Assembly: GCA_035771165.1 (NCBI GenBank)
Contig: JAWNZC010000367.1
Span: 1,584,001-1,648,000, forward strand
Direction of reading: 5' to 3'
Source: Paragorgia papillata
Taxonomy: Eukaryota > Cnidaria > Anthozoa > Scleralcyonacea > Coralliidae
Length of the DNA stretch: 64,000 nt
Position 1 is the stretch's first letter; every line of letters begins with the position of its first letter. The position numbers and the translations under genes were made by a program. Under the pieces are notes generated by a model. That model was not told the DNA's origin, did no database searches, and worked only from the letters and a program-made list of their open reading frames with translations. Positions 1-12,200 of this stretch are shown here, in pieces.

Positions 1-1687
1 GCAGGGACGAAGATTTAAACACACAATTACTTCGAGCGTATACACTCTTAAAACTAAAGAAAAGAAAGACACTACAGAAAATGGTCATATTATGTCAAGA
101 CAAAGTGATAGAGCCTTGGTGTCTGAATGAAAAGCAGACATTTGAAAAACGGTGCTCTTATCGTAACGATAAAATATCATATTGGTTAACAATTTATGCT
201 AGTATGCAACTGGAGGAAAGAAGGAAAAGAAGAGAATCTACGCTAGTACGATTTCCCGAGGCTTATATCGAGCGGATATTCGAACAGTCAAGGGATATGT
301 TATACGAAGAGACATTAGTGCTTATACAAACTTTTGAAAGAAAGTGTTTCAATATCTTTCGAACAGCTTACCGAACGGTTTCTTCATTGAAGGCATCATT
401 TACTCTATCCAGCTAAGGTTAGGGGGAAGCTAGAATCATTTACACACTCTTCGCTTGCCAAACTAACAACAGGACTGTCTCCAACAGGTTGATTAACTGT
501 GTTTTCTTCAAATACGATAACACTTTCGACTATGCTTTGATTTTTTGGACCAAGAAATAAAATATTTTAAACTGAATACTTTGAATTCTGCCTTATGAGA
601 CGACGCGACGCTGTACATTCTCCATGGTTACATCAACGCCCCGCCTAAACTTGCCCATGCATTAATACCCCTTATTATTCCCCAAAGCTCATGATCACCC
701 CCCTAAAATGAATTAAATATTCTACTTATATGCAAATCCGGTTATGTTTTAGCCATTAGTAATTTTAATGACTTTTCCCTTTTGTGTTCTGCACGTGCGA
801 GAACCTTATAACATACTAAATCATAGCGACGAATTATTTAACCAAGCTCTGTAATTTTTCAAAGTGCTTGGTCAACGATGTTGTCGAATAATGTTCTTCT
901 AAGTGTACAATAACGATTCGCTACCCTTCAAGGCGACTCTTTTTAACTTCATACGGTTCCTATACGTATAAACATCACAAAAGCTACACAAATATCTAAT
1001 ATAATATTCAAAAGCGAACCAAATATCTAATATAATATTCATATATAAGCTTTTCATTGCTATGTGCCAATATGTTTTTTCTGAGCTCACGGCTTTTCGG
1101 ATTGATTCGTACATATCCTAAGTTCAGCTTCTCGAAATGATTCCTCATTCTATCTTCCTTTACTTATAAACGAGGGTTTAGTTAGGTATGATTCTAAGAT
1201 GATTTATTCTGTTAGGTTCTAACCCTAATATAATATTCATAGCTTATTCAGTTAATATTCGAGTTAAGTTATCTCACCAGATTCAGTCATTTAGAATGTT
1301 CGAAACCCACTATATTCCTCTAGACAAGATTTAGGATAAAAATATAAAGTGTGTCTACTAATTTCTCTTTAGTTCCTTGTAAAGAACCTCTATTTTGTCT
1401 TGAGTTTATTGCACGCATGCTCTGTATGCTTACATGTCCCACAAGTGTTAACTGGTAGTAGGATAAAGTGTATAAATGAAAAGGTAATTACTATTACTTA
1501 TAAGGAATATAAGTCGAATGCCTTTTGATAATGACGTAACCCAGAACTTCGGAAATCAGTCGGAGAGCTATCGGTTATGACGTGTAGTGAATACCGGGGG
1601 GTTGGAACAAAAGCTAACGACGACGATGCATAAGTAATAAGTCGATTATGACGTAGTGAAAACCAGGGGGTTGAGTAACAGCTAGGG

Positions 1688-1846
1688 TTTAGGGGGGAAG
1701 TTAGGGTTAGGAAGTCCCAAAGGAACCTGAGAAATAATGATATAAGCATAAATAATGAGATTAGGGTTTGGAGGTCCCAAAGGAGCCTGAGACATAATGA
1801 CGTAATGAGATTAGGGTTAGAGGGTCCTAAAGGAGCCTGAGAATGA
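1688..1846. repeat. Minisatellite, about three units of 50-58 bp
   Basis: The phrase TTAGGGTT-x-GGAGGTCCCAAAGGAGCCTGAGA-xx-ATAATGA appears three times in succession with small changes. TTAGGG occurs inside each unit, but units are far longer than a telomere repeat. Confidence 0.8.
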
Positions 1847-2415
1847 ATAATTAAAAATTCAATTTACCTAATTAATTATGAATCAACCAGAGTGGGGGGT
1901 ATCACTACTGATATTTATTCCTAAGTCGACATTTTCCGTAGGCATTTCTGACAAGATGCCATTTTTAATTTGACTAATTTTCCGAAAACATCCATATCTT
2001 CAAAACTCTAAATAATTTTCCGTTGAAATTTTGTCAGTACGTTTGCACTGTCGTTTAGTATAATGATTTAATATAATGAAGGAAGAAATTTGCATTGCAT
2101 TTCGCCTTTAACAACTCTACTGGCTGACCAATTATAACATTAGAACAGTTAATACACCTGTAAAAAGGTGTTTAAATGCCAATATTTTATCTAGTAGTCT
2201 ACAGTACAGCAATTACAGGTTAGTATCACTGTGTCAGGAACGCAATCAGGATTTGACAACACTTGTGTCTTTTGAATATGGAAGCAAGTTTAAGGAGGTA
2301 CTGAATGTGGAATGTTGCATGAATATATGGCATGGTAAATGCTGCATGTATAGGGCTCGCCAACGTGTCAGAATAGGAGGTTTTGTTAGAAACAATAGGA
2401 ACATAGCTATAGCTA

Positions 2416-2419
<4 letters not shown>

Positions 2420-2446
<27 letters not shown>

Positions 2447-2447
2447 T
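2420..2447. repeat. (TG)n microsatellite
   Basis: Uninterrupted TG dinucleotide run of 14 units. Confidence 0.95.
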
Positions 2448-2481
2448 TGATTGGGATTTGAAGTGTATATTAATATTACGA

Positions 2482-2550
2482 AAAATCTAACTCGCGGTCC
2501 CAACCATCAATTGAACTCAAGGTCTCCGAATCAACGTATAGATGATTGAG
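2482..2550 (-). repeat. tRNA-derived SINE relic
   Basis: The minus strand keeps the B-box-like end and the phrase TTGATTCGGAGACCTTG shared with the copies near 28.7 and 30.2 kb. The A-box half is decayed. Confidence 0.55.
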
Positions 2551-3062
2551 TCTTTACAATGGGTTAATTAGGGGCCGTTCACACTAGCATATTAGATCGA
2601 TCCGAGATCTATTAGATCGATCCAAGATCGATCTAAGCAAAATATTCGCAAAGTGTGAACACTTAAACCCATCTAGATCGATCTAGTTTAGTACTTGTTA
2701 ACCCATTGTTACCTAGAATGTCCGAGGTTTGTCCCTTTGACGAGTAAAATTGTCTCGCGCTAGACAGATCGAGTAAAACAATAAAGGGATCGTTTTTTGG
2801 ACGACTCGTGCAGGCGGGAATGGATTAAGTTTTGGTCAAATTATAGTGTTGGGTAACAAAAAATTCAATGATCCAAACATTTGAATAAAATGCATAAATG
2901 CTTGTACAAAGAAATGGGTCCTGAGAAAATAACTGATGTCCTCACACATGGATTAATTTATTATGAGAAAAACTTTGTAAAAATTTTGGTAAATGTTTTT
3001 TATATGTATATAGAATCACTAATATATAACTATTCTAACTACTTATTGCTTATTTGCATTAG

Positions 3063-3225
3063 GGCTGTTCGACGGGGAATCAGAATAACCGAGAAGTATC
3101 TAAATGACCAGAAAGAGATTAATGCGTTGAATCTTATCGAGACCGATTTAATGGGAAAGAATCTCTTTCATCTTAGCGTTCAGCGCGAAGAATTGCTGGA
3201 ATTTCTGCTCGAGAAATTTGAAAAG
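3063..3225 (+). CDS. TRPA1: TRPA exon A (ankyrin region)
   Basis: Acceptor ...TTAG at 3059-3062, donor GTAAAG at 3226. It starts with one base that completes a codon from an unseen upstream exon and ends in phase 0. It encodes ...[20 protein letters not shown], a degenerate ankyrin unit. First recognised exon of the gene. Confidence 0.8.
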
Positions 3226-4475
3226 GTAAAGCTTTAATTGAATTCAATATGTATTTGATGTTTGGCAGAATATGCATAACTTAAGGTTACATTATATGAT
3301 AAAACACTGATTTTATCATATTTTACATTTTTATCGATTTACATTAAGAAACTGGAAATCTCTCGACTGCCGCAATTTCTTTTCCGAAAATATTAAAAAG
3401 CAACCAAGATATAGCCAAAAATGCTATGACTACTGAATTTCTTGGCGCGAAAGTTGCAATTATCATTGACAGCGAATTATTAGTCTACGCGCCACGTGAA
3501 ATCTTCGTGGATATCGAATATCTTTGTGTTAAATCTAATGTGTGAATGGGAATGTCGCGGTTTGCTCATTTGCTTATTGGCGTTGTTTATTTGTTTTTTC
3601 TTATTTGTTTTTGCTTATTGTTTTTGCTTATATGTTTTTGCTTATTTGCTTTGACTTATTTATTTTTGCATATTTGTTTTTGCTTATTTGTTTTGCTTAT
3701 TTTTTTGTTTATTTTGTTTTTGTTTATTTGTTTTTGCTTATTTGTTTTTGCTTATTTGTTTTTGCTTATTTTTTTGTTTATTTTGTCTTTGCTTATTTAT
3801 TTTTGCTTATTTGTTTTTGCTTATTTGTTTTTGCTTATTTGTTTTTGCTTATTTTTTTGTTTATTTTGTTTTTGCTTATTTATTGTTGCTTATTTGTTTT
3901 TGCTTATTTGTTTTTGCTTATTTGTTTTTGCTTAATTTTTTGTTTATTTTGTTTTTGCTTATTTATTGTTGCTTATTTGTTTTTGCTTATTTTTTTTGTT
4001 TATTTTGTTTTTGCTTATTTATTGTTGCTTATTTGTTTTTGCTTATTTTTTTGTGCTTATTTTTTGTTTATTTTGTTTTTGCAATTTGCTTATTTGTTTT
4101 TGCATGTTTGTTTTTGCTTATTTGGTTTTGCCTATTTGTTTTTGCTTATTTTTTTACTTATTTTCTTTTCCTTATTTGGTTTATTTTGCTTATTCGTTTT
4201 TGCTTATTTGTTTTTGCGTATTTGTTTTTGCTCATTTGTTTTTGCTTATTAATTTTTGCTTCTTTGTTTTTGCTGATTTGTTTTCGTTTTTAGTTTTGTC
4301 TTAAATTAATTTTCCAAAATTCTTTCATGCAGGAAATCCTAAATTTAGTTTCGCAGGGAATTTTAATATTTGGATTTGGTACTATATAGCAACAAATATA
4401 CTGGTTACGCTCATTAACCCTGATATTAGACAAATCTTTAATATACACAAAAACAACGGACCTGTCAACTTTATT

Positions 4476-4564
<89 letters not shown>

Positions 4565-7500
4565 CGTATCTGTAGCACCCAATGCTCAAGGAAGCACTAC
4601 GCAGTGAAGATATTAGTGGGGATACTCCTATTCATGTTGCGGCTCTTCACAATGAAAGAAAGGTATTGAGTCTGTTTACTCTGAACATTTTGTTCACTGT
4701 TTTGGTGTTTTTTTTAAGTTTTTCATTTAAATTCTGTCAATATTTGTTTCATAAATAAATATATACTGTATATAGGTAAAAAGTTTAAATGATTCCAAAA
4801 CAAACGTTTTCAATTGATTTGATAATTTTCAGAATTACAGCACAAGAAATATACACGATTTTATGTACTACTTAAAACATGTAAGCAGCAGTGTTTTATC
4901 AGTTTTGAAATACGAGGCGATGGTTTATGTAAAACAGGAGGATTTTTTTGTCAGAAACCCACGGACATGGTACTGAGAGCGTTTGCAGAACAAAGACAGA
5001 TTCGTACGAAACACTTCTTAATCAAGCTCGGCTGCCGTCATTATATATATAACAGAAGGTTACAGGAAATTGAAATCTTTATGTACAAATTAAAAAAATC
5101 AGCAGTGTAATTGAAATATTCAGTTTTAACCAATCTTGTTTGATTTCTTAAGAAATAGTGATTTCGGGATACCATTAACCATTGAACACATTTCTTGTGT
5201 TATGATCAAGGTTGAACAATGATATTAGGAACTCATCTAGCCATATTTTTAATAAATATTTCTAAAACTAACATATTTAAGAAAGCAATACGTAAACTAG
5301 ATACCAACAGCTTGTTGAAGAATACTTGTAATTGCTGCGAATTTCAGAGAATGATGAATGGTACATATTTTCGTTTTTTAGCACTTTTATTAATCATCTG
5401 TTTATACATAATTTTTATCATTATTGTTTAAAGTGTATATGAAGTGAAAATTAAAGGTGCATGATCTACCGTCCGTTCTGATCATGTTTGAAACTAATGT
5501 TTACATCTCTGTTTAAAAAAAATATACTCCCTGATACCTTATTCAAGATTGTAAGCTTTTCCTGCTTCCTCTTCATTACTTGTATTTCAAACCAAATATT
5601 TTTAGCGGAAATAGAAGAAATCCCAAGAGATATCCTCGCCGAATCGCTTGGTTGCTTTGAACATTTTACACTGAGCTGTTTACACTGAGCTGGGTACTTT
5701 GTGTAATTATCTACGAATGTCTTGTTCGTGAGACTCACAAAACATAGATGGCAGATCATGCGCAGATCGCACTGTAGATCACCTTTAAGTTTGTCTTATT
5801 TAAGAGAACTCTCAAAATGTTAAAATAACAACGTATGCTGTTTTTTCATATCTCACTTTGTTCTTGAGAAAATACAGTTTGTTTGATATGCAAATAACCA
5901 ACTGCATACGTCACACTGGTGATCTTACAATAAGCACATGCAAAGTAACGTATGCAGTGGGTTATTTGCATATGAAACAAATCTTATTTTCTCAAGAACG
6001 ATAAAAGATATGAAAAAAAACTGTATAAGGTGCTGTTTTATCATTTTGAGAATTCTTCCAATTAAGTATATGTATTAGGTTACATAGTGTCACCAATTAG
6101 TTTGTAAAAGCTAAATAACATCGACACTTGAATAATTTTTTTTTAATATTATTAATTTTATTTATATAGTGCTGATTTCCTTTGGTTTTTCCCTCATGAA
6201 TTATTGGATTTTGAAAACTGAATGTAAAAACAAAAGCTATTGTTAAGAGGTACTTATAGTAACTCTGACAATTGCTCTTTTAAATATTAAACAAGTCAAT
6301 TTTACTACTCTGTAAAACGCTCTGATTTTAACAGTCAATATTGAAAGTGCTTTGATTCGAACAATCTTTCGTTGAGGCCATCTTTTTGCATAAATGGACC
6401 CACAGAGTAAATGGCTTATTCTGATAAAAAGTTTTTCCCACTGTTATCAAACAATGTCTTTTATACAGCAACTCACAGTGTCATACAGATCAATGTATTA
6501 TTCTTTTTTTAATTTCTATTTAAGAGTATTCAAATGTTGGGGGATATTGATCGAGAATTGTTAGATGTACGAAGTAAGCTAACTGGAAAGTCTCCGATAC
6601 ATTGTGCTGTGGATTCCGGTAATATATACATCGTGCAGTATATTCTACACGAACAACCCGATGCCCTGTTTGATAAAGATGCTAACTCTAGACCACCACT
6701 ACACTATGCTGCTGCTTTGAAGGACAATATTCTCGTGGAATATCTTCTGTCTCAAGGAGTTGATATCTTGGAAACGTATGTTTTGTTTTGGGTGTTGCAT
6801 GGATTTGGTTGTGTTGTGGTGTGGTGTCGAGTCGTGTTGTTTCGTTTTTCCTTTTTTAAGAGGTTTGGTTTGGTTTACATTATGCTGCTTTGAAGGACAG
6901 TATTCTCGTGGAATATCTTCTTTCTCGAGGAGTTGATGTCTTGGAAACGTATGTTTTGTGTTTTGTGCTGGGTTTGGTTGTCGTGTGGTGTCGAGTCGTG
7001 TTGTTTCGTTTTCTTTTTTTAAAAGAGGTTTGGTTTGATTTAGTTTAGTTCAGTTCAGTTCAGTTCAGTTCAGTTCAGTTTAGTTTAGTTTAGTTTAGTT
7101 TAGTTTAGTTTAGTTTAGTTTAATTTAGTTTAGTTCCTGTCGTTGTTATTTATTTTGCTTAAACTTCAAATGGGATTTTTGTTCTGTTGTGATTCTATCA
7201 ATTATATATTTAATATTAAAGTTAAACACATGCAATTATAGAATGATCTCGAAATTTTTATGATGTAATAATTGGCGAGGGCGTAAGACTAATTCAACTA
7301 ATATTTCATGGTAAATGAGAGTGAATAATCCATTTGTTTTTGGTAGAAATCTACTTTAAGTTCTTCGGGATTATTTTAAAAACGAAGCCTAACCATTGCT
7401 TTTGCAATAAAATCGAATTAAAACAAATCCTCCACTTGCGAGTTCTGGTATTCAATTTTCTACTCGATCGCTATCTATATTGACGAATAATTACTGACCC

Positions 7501-9222
7501 GTATCAAATTCCATTGTTCTCTGTCTGCATTATATCAACGATTTCAGCAAACACACTGCAATATTTTTTAATATTGCAGCGAGTAGTACACTGCAATATT
7601 TTTAATATTGCAGCCAGCACGTTTACAAGCCTTCCGTTTCTCGTTTACAAGGGTCTAAAATCTTTGTTTAATATTTTATTGATGACATTTGAGATTTAAT
7701 TATAATTATAATCGATATTGACTTCGGCCAAACGGCATTATTGAATATATTGCAGCCAACTTCAGACTGCACCCCCAGCTAGCTGCAGTGTATTCAATAA
7801 TGCGGTTGGCCTCAGTAATTATCTATTAAATATATATCGAGTAGGGTAGCGAACTAGCTCGCAGCATTGCTAATAGCATACCAGTAAGTTCACAATAATC
7901 AGTTCGCCCTCTCAATTATTTTATTTCTAGTGATGATAATGGCTATTCAGCCCTTCACGTTGCAGCTGAAAGCAATTCTTTTTCAAACGTCCAGTTGCTT
8001 GTACTGGATGACGTCGAATTACTGACGATCGTGGACAAATCAGACCAAACGGCCCTCCACATTGCTTGCAAAAATGGACATAGAAGTATTGTATCCTTTC
8101 TTCTCGAAAGTGGAGCGGATTCTTCAGCCAGAGATCAATTGGGATGCACGGCTCTAGAGTGTGCCGTGAAGAACAAACAGAATGATGTCGTGGAAGAATT
8201 GTTGCTTAGCGATCGCTGGAGAGAGGTAAGTTGCGACTTTGATGACTTGTTGTTGAAGGAGGAAAAATCACTTCATAAATAGTGTACGAGATGTAATATA
8301 TCATACACGAGAAGCCGTTTATTATGTACTGTTTAATAAACGAGCAGGAGTGTTTTATCAGATATAAAGACACGAGGCGAAGCCGTATCTTTTTATATCT
8401 GATAAAACACGAACTGCGAGTTTATTGAACGGCTTCAAAAACGAACCACTTGGTAAGTTCATTGGCGTAGTAAGTTTGAAAAATAACTAAGCCGAGAAAA
8501 TCAAAGCTAAAGTTTATGTAAATCAGGAGGTATCTTTATCACATATAAAGACACTGATTAAACATTAATTTCTTTTGAATTTTCCTCATGAATTATTAAT
8601 GAGTTTTTTAACTGATTTGAAAACACCGAGAAGCGTGTTGAAAAACAAGGCGATAGCCCAGTTTTTTAGCTCACTTCGAGGTGTTTTTAAATAATAAACG
8701 GCTTTCGAGTGTATGGTATAGCTTCTCAAACAAATCAGTATTTAAAAGAAATTTGAGGTAAAACTTGTATTTTATTTTATTTTTATTTTATTTTACAAGA
8801 TTTGCCAGACAATACCCACATACAAACAATCAAGAAATATAAAGGAAATAAATAGTGATATAAATTAAATACAAAGGCAGGGACTGACCACAGAGATAAA
8901 ATCTCCATTAACGGGGTCCCAATAAATAAATGAATAAATAAAATAAGTAATTAATTAATTAATTAAACAAGCAAACAAACAAACAAACAAACAAACAAAC
9001 AAACAAACAAACAAACAAACAAACAGACAGACAGACAGACAAACAAATGAATAAATAAAAGAGTAAATAAATATATAAATAATAGGTAAAGAAATAAATA
9101 AAAAAGTAAATAAAAAGTAAATAAATAAGTAATTAAATAAACAAATAAACAAAGTAAACAGATAAATTAATAAATAAATAAATAAGTAAATAAATAAATA
9201 AATAAATAAATAAGTAATTAAG

Positions 9223-9253
<31 letters not shown>

Positions 9254-12200
9254 AATCGATCTAACAACACTCTCTCACAGATAGACTGTGGAGTGAACGA
9301 GTTGTGTGACACTTAACACATACAGATTTAAATGTTTTTGGGTTTTCCGGATCATAGATATCATCAGTAAGATCTAGATAGTTTTTGTACAAAGCAGTTT
9401 TAAATTATGCTATAGATCTAGTAGTGTCTCTTATGGAACCAGGGAGAGTGTTCCAGACACTGGGAGCTCTAAAGTAATAGCTGTTCTGAAAACTTACTTG
9501 TCTTAATTTATGGGCGTTTATTACCACATTTCATAACAACGTCTCGGTAACTGATACCATTATGTTTTCCTCATGAATTATTAATGAGTTTGAGAAGTTT
9601 AGGTATATCTTAGGTTTTTGATATCGTAAGGAATTTTATCGATTGAGCTGGCTGAATTCCTCATGAATTATTGAGTTCTCGAAGAATTTTTAAAGCTTGT
9701 AATGAATTTTCAAGAATTCTTGTGGTTTTTTGTGGGGAAAAATGAAATAAAAAAAAAAACAGTTTAAGACTATACGCCTTTTAGAGGTCATTTTCACTCA
9801 TTTTTTTACCCCCAATTCAGGGAGAAAAACAACCCCTTATAAAGTGACAATTTGGTTATTTTAGATGTTGAAAATGTAATGCCCAGCTAATAATGGTTAA
9901 AACAACTTTTAACTTAGTTAAGATCTGAATTCATATAATTTAATCTTAATACCAACAAAATTTTAGATATACCAGAGAATAATTTTAGGGCGAAGTACGC
10001 GGCATAAATATTATTTACGCAGAACAACTGTTATTTGTTATATACCAAAGACTTTCGTTTGCCAATAATGAAATCCTGTTGGTCAAATCATGGTCACGTG
10101 TTGTTCAACAAACTCAATGTTTCTTTCTGCCGAGGGAAACAGTGCAATGTTTTCCTCTGACGTCGCTTCAATCATGCGTTGTTCACGTGAATACACGATT
10201 ATTGCATCAGATCAAGAACTTTGGACTCTTCGGGCATTTTGAAAACAAGAGCTTGTTTCGAGCTTGTTTGGTACGAAATAGTCCATTTCCCGAAAAAAAG
10301 AATTTCTATACATATCTTCAAAAAAGGTCTGAAAAACACTTGGAGAAATTTAAAGCTGTTCTTAGTGTTAAGTCTGGTGTATTTATTTAGTTGAATGACT
10401 TGAATTGAAATTACGAAGACAAAGTCAAAGTGTTTTGTTAAGTATTTTCGCCGTTTGAAAGTTTCAAGGCAGTTTTGTATTTTGTATTTTAAAAGTCTTT
10501 GGTATATAACAAAACGCTTGTTGACTTTTGCCGCGAGAAGCATCGAGTTTTACGAACCCGAAGGCTTCAGGCCTTCGGGTCCGTAAAACTCGATGTTTCC
10601 CTCGGCGCCAGTCAACAAGTGTATAGTATTTCTTTTCCGAAATTATCAATTGACTTATTTTATACATACATACATTCATTCATTTATTCCATACTTGCAT
10701 TATGTATTAATGTATCTGTTCATTCATTTATACATACATACATTCATTCATTCCATTCATTCCATTCATTCCATTCATTCCATTCATTCCATTCATTCAT
10801 TCATTCATTCATTCATTCATTTATTTATTCATCTATCCATTCACGCGTGTACATAGCACTTCTTTCTGCTTTCTTTCTTCCTCACTCTGCTCATGCCCCC
10901 TAAATGTTTCCTCTACCACCCCTTTCTTATCTTTCCCCCACTCCGTCCACAAGAGTAGTGCCCCAGGACCAGACTCTGGTTAGTACAATATACCAACCCA
11001 AGAAAGCTGCATACCATCTTTTTTCGTTTAGCTTATTGGAGAGTTTAAAGGAGGACCCAAAAAGTGTTTTGCGATTTTTGTCTCAAAAATGCCACAATCA
11101 GCCCAGATTCTGTTAGACCGCAGCATCCGCAGGGATGGAGATCCAAACTCAGAAGATTTCGCTGTAACTTACGATTTTTTCTTGGTGGAACCTGAAGGTA
11201 ATTGAGAGTACTAGTATTACCCGTGCACCAGGGGTGGAGAAAATGGCAGACGACGGGACGATTAATTGTCCCAGAATAAGACCATTTGCACGATGATGTG
11301 AGATGGCGTTGGGTGACTACAACAACCAGAATGCTTTGCCAGTATTCTAGGGTTTCGGCTAAAAGGGATGACTCAAAGAGACCGGTCCAGTCCTTTCGCG
11401 GCTTTTCCAAAGCATGTCGTCAAATATGTTTTTCCAAAAAGCTAGGGTTTATGTTGTGGTTAGGGTATCGAAAAGATTGCTAAAATCTTGAGACTCACCG
11501 AAACCTGACGACATATTTTGGAAAAGCTGCGAAAGGACTAAACGGGTACTTTTGAGTCATCCCTTTTAGCCAAAACCCTAGAATACTGGCGAACCATTCT
11601 GGTAGATGTAATCACCCAACGCCATCTCACGTCATCGTGTAGCCTGCGTAGCTGGCGGTATTAGGGAGTTCGGGTGCGGGCTGTACGCGGGCAACGCGAA
11701 ATACCGCCTGCCCGAAAACCATGTGTTTTTGAGTGGTCTCCGTCCGCTCGGTGACGGAGCATTCTGATTGGTCAGAATATTGATTTTTGATTTCAGGAGT
11801 TATATTGAGAAAGTATTGAATTTAAGCGCTATCGGTCGTCACGTCGTTTTGAAGAGTGAACAACGAATTGCAATTGGATATCTGTTGCTTGGTAGAGATG
11901 TGATTGCAATTTTGCCCACTAGATTTGGTAAAAGTATGATATTTACCGTGTATGCTTTGGCGAAGGATGACATGATGAAAATGTCTGGAATTATTAATAA
12001 CAATGGAAATATAGTAAGGTTAGATATACTGCCGAAACAGAGAACGTAGGAGTCTAACGTTTCGAGTGAAGGCCCTTCGTCAGAGAGAAAGAGAGAAGGG
12101 CCTTTGCTCGAAACGTTAGACTCCTATACGTTCTCTGTTTCGGCAGTATATCTAACCTTACTATATTTCCATTGTTGCTTCAACACTGCCTACGCAGCAC

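Larger units (their letters stand above)
1..3062. other. No recognised gene; upstream flank or 5' introns of the TRPA gene
   Basis: I recognise no coding exon here. A 111-codon open frame at 81-416 (+) has no domain or repeat I know and no clear splice context. Because the first recognised ankyrin exon (3063) starts mid-codon, at least one earlier exon must exist, either hidden in this stretch or outside the window. Locally duplicated pieces occur around 975-1050 and 1560-1670. Confidence 0.5.

Noticed and set aside
81..416. 111-codon + frame as a gene
   Set aside because: Starts with ATG and is charged, but shows no family, repeat or context; left only as a note in the flank entry.
3542..4304. 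Long open frames (up to 236 codons) across the TTTTTGCTTATTTG array
   Set aside because: Overlapping frames all read only Phe/Leu/Cys/Ala/Tyr low-complexity sequence from a minisatellite.
10079..10390. 103-codon + frame as an exon
   Set aside because: Lies wholly inside a TIR element with no recognised similarity.
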